Assembly: GCA_023055355.1 (NCBI GenBank)
Contig: JALJCS010000010.1
Span: forward strand, 20,041,001 to 20,105,000
DNA length: 64,000 bases
Direction of reading: 5' to 3'
DNA from: Agelaius tricolor
Lineage: Eukaryota; Chordata; Aves; Passeriformes; Icteridae
Shown here: positions 57,901 to 64,000 of the stretch, piece by piece
How positions within the stretch are numbered: position 1 is the stretch's first letter
Layout: every line of letters begins with the position of its first letter
The notes under the pieces: model-generated
What the model saw: the letters and a program-made list of their open reading frames with translations, nothing else
Databases searched by the model: none
Told to the model about the DNA's origin: nothing
Made by a program: the position numbers and the translations under genes

Positions 57901-60900
57901 TGAGAAGATGCTGTTTTGAGAAAGTATCCTGGGATTGAAGTACTGCATTGAACACAGAAGTGCTGTCCTGGCTGCAGCACTTTTCTCCACCCCAGGATAC
58001 TTTCTTGTCCCTGCCAGAGTAATGGGAATCCCATGATCCAGCTGGGAGTCTGTTCTGGTATGGGTGAAGGGAGCAACAGGAATCAGTGTCAGAAGGGATG
58101 AGGACAGCTGGGGAAGGGACACAGCATGCTGGGGATGGAGGTGGCTAAGGAAGATTGGATTGAGTGGTCATGAGCTTGGGCTTCTGAGGTTATGTGGGCA
58201 CTTGCAGATATGAAGTGGAGGAAAGTCACAAGACAAAGCCCTGGTACAGTTTCAGTTGCAACCACAGCACACACTGGGCTGCCCTAAATCTGAGCAGAAC
58301 TATTTCATGTGGCACTGATCCAGAATTTCCAGCTGATTTGTGAGGGGAGGTATGTAGGATATGCTTCTGAACAAGTTGCTCAACAAGCTGCTCAAGTCAG
58401 ACTGTAACTATTCTCTACTTTGAAAAGGGAGGGTTCATGGTTTGCAAAGGGGGTGGGGTAAGTAAAATCTTGCTGGGGAGAGCTGTTCTGCCTTTTCTTT
58501 ATACCTGACAAAATCTTTCACAGGTCCTGCAGCAGCTGGTGAGCCCATAGCCTGTCCCAGTTGTTCCAGTGACCACGTGGTCATTCTGCCTTCAGAGGAG
58601 TGCTCCAGCACACCTCTGCCGCCCGGTGCCGACAGCACGAGTGAGGACCTGTCAGACTCCGTGCTGGAGGGAGGCAGCCAGCAGGAGGGCCCCGAGGAAA
58701 CGTCTGTCCTGGCCACTGAGAGCGGGAAGTTCTACATTGGTGGGGAGGACAGCTCGGAGATAGACACCAGCAACAGCGGCAGGAGCCCGGAGCTGAGCGC
58801 TGAGCCTGAGCCTGGCAGCACTCCTCATCCCACCTGCCATGGATCAGAGGCTGGCTCTGGGAAGGAGCAGGGTGTGAAGAGCCAGTCCTTGTCCCTCAGC
58901 CACCCGGACACCAATGGGGGCAGCCTGGTGGGAAGCTGCCATTACAGCACTTCTCGGGGGCCCACGCCTTCCTCGCTCTCTGTGAACTCTGAGTCCGAGG
59001 AAACATGGAATCTCAGTCCTTGTGAGTATTAGGAAGCTGTGCAGGGTTTAGGGGTGTTGACAGCTTGTTGCTGGTTTTATCACTGGTGCTTGCATGGTAG
59101 ACTTTCTCCTGTTTAATGGGGAAGGGGGACATCAAGTATGAGCAGCCATAAACATACGGTTCTTATGAGCAGAGATTTTCATTCCCCTCGCTGTTAAATC
59201 CTCATGCCTGAAGGTAGGAAAAGTGAGTCAGCTCCTAATACCTATTAGTGCTTAGACTCTGAGTAATAGGGTCTTGCTCTGGAAGCTGCATTGCTCAGTT
59301 ATGGACAGACTAGGTTCCTGTGGCATCCATGAGCTGCCAGCTGGAGCATTACCTTTGGAGAATAGTGTGCACAATTCCTCTCTGTTTATTCTTTGGCTTA
59401 AGTGCAGTGTGAGGCTGGTGTGCTAGAAGGAGGCTCTGGTTTGTGGATCTAGAGTTGCTTGTGCTTTCCTCACTTTTTTTGTGACCTTCAGATGACAAAA
59501 CCTGTCCAAGAGACTGCATGCTGGCTGTGTGAGAGCTGTCATGCAAGACAGGAGGTCCACAAATTATTTTTCTGAATGACCTTGGATTTCTGATGTAGCA
59601 GACTGCCTTTGCCTGGGTAGCAGCTTGTGATTTACAGAATACAAGTTGGAAAGGAGCTGTGGAGGTTATCTAGTCTAGCCCAGCAAGTGACTCTACTGCA
59701 GCTGAGTGTAGTTCTGATTTACAACCTGTTGTTTTCTTGATCTATAGAGGTCTCCCCCAGTCCTTCAAGACTGCTGTGCCTCAGAAGAGGAGTCTGTGTA
59801 GAATCACAGTTTTAAGGAGGAGTCTGTGTAGAATCACAGTTTTAAGGTTCAGTCTTGTACAGTTGAAGTATGAGAAATAAGGCAATCTCTTTTCTGGGGT
59901 CAAATTGCAAGGTCCCAGTTTAAAACTGAGCCTATGGAAAGTTCCTGGTGAGGAGTGGTTGATTAGTGTAGCATTTCTGGTGGAGAACAGGCTCTGCTGG
60001 GAAGTGTGAACTCTTGGGCAGTACTGTGGCTGTTGTATAAATTTTTTGGTTATACAATTTCATGACAAACCTAATTATACTCTTTAGCAGTTTTATTGGT
60101 GTCTTCCTCAGGCCTCTTTAACCTTGCCACGATCAAAGCCACTTAAAAAGTTGACCTGAGCTGACACCAGCTGAAATAAGAACTATTTTTCTGGCTTTGT
60201 GATAAAGAATTGTCCTCCTGCCAAATCCAGCAGCAAAGCAGTGTCCTTCTGTGACTAAACAGCCAAGAACAGTTTGAATCTGACTTAGACCAAAGCTTTG
60301 TATATCTGAAAAAAAAAAAGCAAGTGTTGGAGCAATTAATTCCTCTTTTATCTCCACATGGAGACCTGTGGCCTGTAAAGCCCACAGGTTTGGCCCTTTG
60401 TCTTGAGGAGAGACTTGATGGAAGCAGGTGTGCAGAGGGGGTGACACTGTGCCCAGGTGCCTGTCTGCATGCTCGGGCAGCCCCTGGCCAGGGGACAGTG
60501 TCATTGCTGCCCTTTGCTCTCCTCAGCTGTAAACAGCGTCCTGAACACGAGGGACTTCCGCTCAGTGGATCATCGCCTGAAGCTCTACCTGGACATGGAA
60601 GTTTTTGAGGAGAATGCTGAGGAGTTCCAGTGCTTCCTCAAGGTGAGCTCCCACAGCACCACTCCTACAGCTCTTCTGCTGTCCCTCCTGCCACCCTGCG
60701 AGTTCTGCACTGAGGTGGTGTCTCAGAGATGGTGCGGTGTGAAGGGAGCTGAAGTGTCTTTGAGTCTGGCCTTTCTGTGGATGAGCTGTTAAGGGGCAGG
60801 CCAAAGCTGTGACCCACCCTCTGTGTGCTCTAGGTGGTCATGGTGAAGTTTGGCCGGCCAGGAGAGTTCCTCTCAATCCTGGTTGCTTCTGACCTCAAGA

Positions 60901-63900
60901 TTTACGTGCTGGAAGTCACTGGAGCTATCAGGTGAGGACCCTGCAGCAAGTGTGTGAGTGCTGGGTAGTGCCAGCCTGTGCCAGCCTTGCTGCCCTTACC
61001 CTGGAGGGCTGGTGACATGCGCAGGCTCTTCTGGCAAACCCCCTGCTGCAGTGGGAGAGGAGATGGGGCAGCCTGCTGCAGCTGAGGGCTGTGCTCTGTG
61101 ATTAGGGGACAACCTGCAGACTGGCTGAAGAAGAATGACTCTCACTACCTGTCTGATATTTCTCATCTGGAAGTGGGACTCTGCCACCAGACCTTGCGAA
61201 TGGAGTTTGAGAACCCAAAAACTTCCTACAATCTGCTGATCCGGAACCAAAGCTGCTGTGACCAGTTCCTGCAGACCCTGACAGGTAAGAGTAGAGCTGT
61301 AGGGACATGGGGGAGAGGATTTGAAAGATTTGTTCTTGGGGAACAGCTATTGTTGAATAGATGTTGGAACTAAACTTCTTGACAGGTCAGACAAAGAGCT
61401 GGGAGAGAATCTCACTGCCATCATAACTTGGAACACCTCTCTGAACAGTAGAGAAGTGTCCTGAACTGTTATGTACTGCCCTTGGGTTTGCAATAAAAGA
61501 CACCTGCCTTCTCCCCCTCTTTAGATCTCATGCAAGAACTGCCTGCTAAGCACAGGAGTAAGGTGAAGGAAATCCCCACTGTGGAAATGAATCCCCAGCA
61601 TTGGCTATGGTAAGAGCCTGTGAGAGGTTTGGATTTGAGGTAGAAAGGGATGTCTGCTTGTCCAGCAGACCCTGGGAAGCATTGGGGGTAGCACAGAAGG
61701 AGGCACTACTGGAGTTGCAGCCAGGCCTATGTTAGTGGTTTAAGGCAGCTGTCTCAAGTGCCTGCTGCACAGAGGGCAAGCAGGCAGAGGGGTGTCATGG
61801 GCTGAGCCAGGCAGGGCAACTTCAGCTCTTCTGGAGGAACCAGGGTATAATGGAGGGAGTAAAAGTGAGAGGCCTTCTTACTTGCAAGAAACATTTGGCT
61901 CCTGGCTGGCGAGGTGTAGTCAGAGGACCAGGAGAAGGAGGATTTTGCATTATCTGGGAGATACGGGTCCTTCCCTTCACTGGGAGGACTGGGAACAGTA
62001 GCTAGTTCACAGCAAGCCTAGACTGGAAACAGATTGCTTCCTTATCAGCCCAATGTTGTATCTCCTCCAGGCCTCTGCTAGACTCCAAGACCACAGATTC
62101 TGCAGCTGCAGCTGACACTTGTTTCTTCTACCTGCTGGCATACCTGATCCAAGGTACAGGAGATCTCAGTAGCCAGATGTCCTACACATTGTGCTGTCTG
62201 CTTACATGCTTGTGATTTTAGTGCACAGTCTGGGGGAAAAGAGCTGTGCCTTTTTTCCAGCAGTGAAATTGGATGGGGGCTTGGGTGAGGGTCTTTTCTA
62301 GTGTTGGGTTGTGTAGAATAGCAGCATACTTCTGTTCATCCAGCAAATCTCCCAGTCCTTTTCTACATGGAAGTCTAAGCTCTAGGGAGCAGCTGGTCCT
62401 GCACACCAGTTTTGGTGACAGCTTGAGAAGCTAGAGATTATCTGAGGGCTGGATCATTGCCCTGATCTGAGGGAAAGATGAGGAGTCATAAAAACAGATG
62501 GTTTGTCTGAGTTGCTGAAAGGCTTCTTCATTTGAGAAAACAGAAGTAGGTGTCCAGAACCTGAGATGATAGTACAGGAGGAGCCTGCTGGAGCCCTTCA
62601 AGTCTTGTTCCAGGCCTTGCTGAGGGACAGATGTGTTAAATTTGGGGTTTGAGTCTTCAGTGAACAGTTCCAGTGTCGTCATAGCTTGGGACACTGAAAA
62701 AAAGCAACCTGGCTCTTAATCACATTCTGACCAATTTGCTAAGCTTTTGCACCCCTGGTCACCATTGGCCATTGGGGAGGCATGGGAGAGTGAGGATCAG
62801 AAGGAATCTGTGGGAAGTATGTTTATTGCTATCCTCAAGCTGAACAAATAGTATGTGAGAGGGAGAACTTACAGTGCATTTTTTTCACTCTGCAGCTTTC
62901 TCCTCTTTCAGAGTATGGTGCCCAAAACTGGACACAGTTCCAGCTGAGATCTCATTACCAAGTGGACAGGATTAATTAAAATCCCCTTTTTGATAGTCCT
63001 ACTAATTCCCAAGAGTGAGATGTGATGAGTAAAGCAACATACTGCTGCATCAGCTTGTGATCCCCTGTGACCTCAGCCAGTTTTGCTAATGGTTTTCTAT
63101 TACTGTGCATCTAACTTATTCCCAAGTTGTAGTGCTTTTAATTTGCATCAACTGAAATAGCTGGATTATATTTATGTTGCCTAAAGTTTATCAAAACTAC
63201 TTTATTTCCTGTCATATTTATGACGCATCCCAGCTTGTATTAAACTTTATGTGTGTGCTCTCTGTTCCACCCATCAGATATCTGCAGCCAGACAAATCCA
63301 GGCCAAAAAAGGCAGGCTTTGAGTTGCAGATGTCAAATTTTAACTAAGGAGTAGTAAAATGTTGTTTAAGAGGTCAAAGGACTCAGGTGACTCTTCCTGC
63401 CTCACTTGAGGGCATGGGCTGGACAAGATCCAGGCCAAATCCAGGCCAAAAAAGGCAGGCTTTGAGTTGCAGATGTCAAATTTTAACTAAGGAGTAGTAA
63501 AATGTTGTTTAAGAGGTCAAAGGACTCAGGTGACTCTTCCTGCCTCACTTGGGGGCATGGGCTGGACAAGCCTTGCTGGGCACTGTCTTTCATGTGCATG
63601 CTCCTGCAACAACCTTGGATAAGCTGTTCAAGCCCAGCCACATTTCAGTACCCTGGTCCTCTCTTCAGTCAGGAAACTGGATAAAGTCATTCACCCAAGT
63701 TACTGCTGCTGTAAAGGATTTCCCTAGGGGAGGAATGGAGAGCAAAGCTGGTTCTGTGGTGACTCAGGCTCTCAGCAAAGCATTTCTTATTCCCTCATAT
63801 CCTTTTAGGGGCATCTGCTTTTCCTGTGACCCTGCTGAGTACCCGAAGCATGCTATTTCTGCTGGAGGAGAATCACCAGTGGCAAGTGCAGCCCTCCTTG

Positions 63901-64000
63901 GATGAAGACCACGAGGCAGAAATGCCTCCTAGGAGCAACATGCAATTGAAGGAGAAGCAGCCAATCACCAGTATTAGCAATATCATCACCTATCGCCTCT
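45850..64000 (+). CDS. STK11IP: Serine/threonine kinase 11-interacting protein, 23 coding exons, 3' end outside the window
   Basis: Also called LIP1: a leucine-rich-repeat protein that binds the LKB1/STK11 kinase and has been reported on lysosomes as an mTORC1 substrate. Coding exons: 45850-45904, 46004-46206, 48230-48304, 48532-48627, 49529-49636, 49844-49915, 50915-51044, 51221-51324, 52121-52210, 53221-53262, 53760-53927, 54229-54310, 54416-54784, 54968-55158, 56108-56218, 56917-57112, 58524-59021, 60527-60642, 60834-60931, 61106-61284, 61525-61609, 62071-62153, 63809-64000. They give 1,114 residues to the window end (human total 1,088), so the full protein should be larger than human. Leucine-rich repeats span about residues 95-300, a Ser/Glu-rich linker about 325-530, the conserved C-terminal domains begin near 535. 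Two CxxC pairs straddle exons 16 and 17. The frame is also open upstream of the chosen ATG because the island is GC-rich, so the start is supported mainly by similarity to the human N-terminus. Confidence 0.96.
46004..46206 (+). CDS. STK11IP: STK11IP exon 2
   Basis: [40 protein letters not shown] and [12 protein letters not shown], closely matching human. The intron before it is only 99 bases and lies within the CpG island. The donor GAAG|GTCCGT is weak but frame-consistent. Confidence 0.95.
46207..48229 (+). other. STK11IP intron between exons 2 and 3
   Basis: The start is still within the CpG island; the remainder shows no recognised element or exon. Confidence 0.5.
48230..48304 (+). CDS. 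STK11IP: STK11IP exon 3
   Basis: LVHVPNCVL...[13 protein letters not shown], the lead-in to the leucine-rich repeats. Phase 0 on both sides, acceptor CTCCAG, donor GGAA|GTAAGT. Confidence 0.95.
48532..48627 (+). CDS. STK11IP: STK11IP exon 4
   Basis: [20 protein letters not shown], then [12 protein letters not shown]. One leucine-rich-repeat unit; phase 0 both sides. Confidence 0.95.
49529..49636 (+). CDS. STK11IP: STK11IP exon 5
   Basis: [20 protein letters not shown] then [12 protein letters not shown], aligned to human ACGGDFCSALPWL and FSYNALTALD. Contains the Asn of a canonical repeat. Confidence 0.95.
49844..49915 (+). CDS. STK11IP: STK11IP exon 6
   Basis: [20 protein letters not shown] followed by HYLT: a textbook leucine-rich repeat ([11 protein letters not shown]). 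Confidence 0.95.
50157..50228 (+). repeat. Tandem duplication, 34-base unit
   Basis: CACTTGGCAGCCC then GCATGGCTGAGTGGTAAATG recur at 50157 and 50191 with one change. STK11IP intron between exons 6 and 7. Confidence 0.92.
50915..51044 (+). CDS. STK11IP: STK11IP exon 7
   Basis: Two repeat units, [19 protein letters not shown] and [16 protein letters not shown]. Exit phase 1 at CAATG|GTGAGC. Confidence 0.95.
51221..51324 (+). CDS. STK11IP: STK11IP exon 8
   Basis: [20 protein letters not shown] then [11 protein letters not shown]. Human has the equivalent LRHLDLAYNLLEGH. Donor AAAAA|GTAAGC. Confidence 0.95.
51683..51905 (-). mobile_element. CR1 LINE, 3' end fragment, antisense
   Basis: Read on the plus strand: ATCATAGAATCAGAGAGTGG, GGTTGGTAGGGATCTCAAAG, CAGGGACACACCTCCCACTA, CCAGGTTGCTCAAAG, GCCTTGAGCACCTCCAGGGA. 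This is the reverse complement of a CR1 3' end. It sits in the STK11IP intron between exons 8 and 9 and is moderately diverged. Confidence 0.93.
52121..52210 (+). CDS. STK11IP: STK11IP exon 9
   Basis: [20 protein letters not shown] then [10 protein letters not shown]: the cap of the repeat domain, matching human LYLEGNPLWFHPEHR. Confidence 0.95.
53221..53262 (+). CDS. STK11IP: STK11IP exon 10 (42 bases)
   Basis: [14 protein letters not shown], aligned to human FLLDGKVLSLTDF. A very short exon with clear TTACAG acceptor and ATG|GTAAGT donor; skipping would keep the frame. Confidence 0.9.
53760..53927 (+). CDS. STK11IP: STK11IP exon 11
   Basis: Ser/Thr-rich linker ([18 protein letters not shown], then [14 protein letters not shown]), ending RKKSK. 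Donor AGCAAG|GTCTGG is weak; no better phase-0 donor is near. Confidence 0.88.
54229..54310 (+). CDS. STK11IP: STK11IP exon 12
   Basis: [20 protein letters not shown], nearly the human [18 protein letters not shown]. The RRASIS segment looks like a basophilic kinase site. Confidence 0.95.
54416..54784 (+). CDS. STK11IP: STK11IP exon 13
   Basis: First half conserved: [20 protein letters not shown] (human FRERFGRNWLQY). Second half is a low-complexity acidic tract rich in Glu and Asp. The donor GAAG|GTAAAC is chosen because it alone restores V-D-L-C in exon 14. Confidence 0.93.
54968..55158 (+). CDS. STK11IP: STK11IP exon 14
   Basis: [43 protein letters not shown]: start of a conserved domain that resembles a pleckstrin-like beta sandwich. 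Phase 1 in, 0 out. Confidence 0.93.
55159..56107 (+). other. STK11IP intron between exons 14 and 15
   Basis: No recognised element. Similar unannotated stretches are the introns at 48628-49528, 52211-53220 (with a T-rich run near 52345), 56219-56916 and 61610-62070. Confidence 0.5.
56108..56218 (+). CDS. STK11IP: STK11IP exon 15
   Basis: [20 protein letters not shown] then [15 protein letters not shown]; human has LSLRFSYICPDRQLRRYLVL. Phase 0 both sides. Confidence 0.94.
56917..57112 (+). CDS. STK11IP: STK11IP exon 16
   Basis: Helical segment, then [10 protein letters not shown] with a CxxC pair matching human FQCLRCGHEF. The 3' end could be CAAG|GTAGGC (used) or, six bases earlier, CCAG|GTCAAG; both are phase 1. 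Confidence 0.9.
57650..57845 (-). mobile_element. Old CR1 LINE remnant
   Basis: TCTAGACTAAATAAGCTCAA, then TTCTCTAGATAATTTGCTTG, CCCATTTGTCCACGCTTTTC and GTGGTATTTCAGCTGAGATG follow, with many changes, the reverse complement of the CR1 3' region. Higher divergence than the other copies suggests an old insertion. STK11IP intron between exons 16 and 17. Confidence 0.65.
58524..59021 (+). CDS. STK11IP: STK11IP exon 17, largest exon
   Basis: Opens with [15 protein letters not shown], matching human AVCPNCGSDHVVLL, then about 140 residues rich in Ser, Glu, Pro and Gly with little conservation. Exit phase 1 at TCCTT|GTGAGT. Confidence 0.94.
59633..59700 (-). mobile_element. Short CR1-like remnant
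   Basis: ACAGAATACAAGTTGGAAAG, GAGCTGTGGAGGTTATCTAG and TCTAGCCCAGCAAG recall the reverse complement of a CR1 3' end. Only about 70 bases are recognisable. It lies in the STK11IP intron between exons 17 and 18. Confidence 0.55.
59788..59847 (+). repeat. Perfect tandem duplication, 30-base unit
   Basis: AGGAGTCTGTGTAGAATCAC followed by AGTTTTAAGG occurs twice head to tail with no mismatch. STK11IP intron between exons 17 and 18. Confidence 0.95.
60527..60642 (+). CDS. STK11IP: STK11IP exon 18
   Basis: [20 protein letters not shown] then EFQCFLK; human has LRSVDHRLRLFLDVEVF. Start of the last conserved domain. Confidence 0.95.
60834..60931 (+). CDS. STK11IP: STK11IP exon 19
   Basis: [20 protein letters not shown] then [12 protein letters not shown], strand-rich sequence aligned to human VVVSDRRLYLLKVTGEM. 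Exit phase 2. Confidence 0.94.
61106..61284 (+). CDS. STK11IP: STK11IP exon 20
   Basis: [20 protein letters not shown] then [10 protein letters not shown] and CDQFLQTLT. Human has PPASWLQLTLAVPLQDLSGIE. Acceptor ATTAG, donor ACAG|GTAAGA. Confidence 0.94.
61525..61609 (+). CDS. STK11IP: STK11IP exon 21
   Basis: [20 protein letters not shown] then NPQHWLW; the final tryptophan codon is split with exon 22, as at human HRLWPLL. Confidence 0.93.
62071..62153 (+). CDS. STK11IP: STK11IP exon 22
   Basis: [20 protein letters not shown] then LLAYLIQ; human has QFFYLRAFLVEG. Donor CCAAG|GTACAG. Confidence 0.93.
62905..63260 (-). mobile_element. Old CR1 LINE remnant
   Basis: Read on the plus strand: GAGTATGGTGCCCAAAACTG, GACACAGTTCCAGCTGAGAT, later CATCAGCTTGTGATCCCC and TTATTCCCAAGTTGTAGTGC match the order of motifs in the antisense of CR1. 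Strongly diverged. STK11IP intron between exons 22 and 23. Confidence 0.65.
63294..63570 (+). repeat. Tandem duplication, 143-base unit
   Basis: The segment from 63294 (AAATCCAGGCC...) recurs from 63437 to 63570 at an offset of exactly 143 bases. I see a single difference (TTGAGGG versus TTGGGGG). Intron between STK11IP exons 22 and 23, just upstream of exon 23. Confidence 0.95.
63809..64000 (+). CDS. STK11IP: STK11IP exon 23, truncated by the window edge
   Basis: [20 protein letters not shown], a charged loop, then [15 protein letters not shown], aligned to human TPSTLFLLDED and QPLSSLSSVLLYR. The frame is open to base 64000; on the human model roughly 80-130 residues remain beyond. Confidence 0.94.

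Overview
The window is vertebrate nuclear DNA, almost certainly from a bird. The evidence is multi-exon genes with GT-AG introns, compact introns, CpG islands, and several CR1 LINE fragments, one of them ending in the tandem ATTCTGTG 3' terminus typical of avian CR1. Species cannot be told from the sequence. Almost all open frames are chance frames; the real coding content is two genes split into 46 coding exons.

Layout. 1-11.7 kb: no recognisable protein-coding gene; it contains an orphan CpG island (about 3.86-4.87 kb) and short tandem repeats. 11.7-13.66 kb: probable 3' UTR of SLC4A3, carrying a sense-oriented CR1 3' end on the opposite strand. 13.66-40.45 kb, minus strand: SLC4A3 (anion exchanger AE3), 22 coding exons giving about 1,248 residues, plus an alternative first coding exon at 32.64-32.83 kb that matches in position and splice phase the cardiac (cAE3) exon of mammals and would give about 1,013 residues. 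40.45-45.6 kb: 5' intron of SLC4A3, without recognised genes. About 45.1-46.3 kb: a CpG island that looks like a divergent promoter. 45.85-64.0 kb, plus strand: STK11IP (LKB1/STK11-interacting protein), 23 coding exons, about 1,114 residues, cut off by the window end.

All exon boundaries were placed by reading both splice sites and requiring phase agreement between consecutive exons; both genes stay open throughout. One SLC4A3 intron appears to be GC-AG. The two genes are head-to-head here; as I recall, the human orthologues at 2q35 are tandem on one strand, so the locus may be rearranged. The genes do not share a pathway: AE3 is a plasma-membrane chloride/bicarbonate exchanger of heart and brain, STK11IP a cytoplasmic/lysosomal leucine-rich-repeat protein. 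The common island is the only sign of linked regulation. I did not find a novel system; the most notable points are the cardiac exon, the GC-AG intron, the divergent gene order, and an unexplained CpG island with a possible short first exon.
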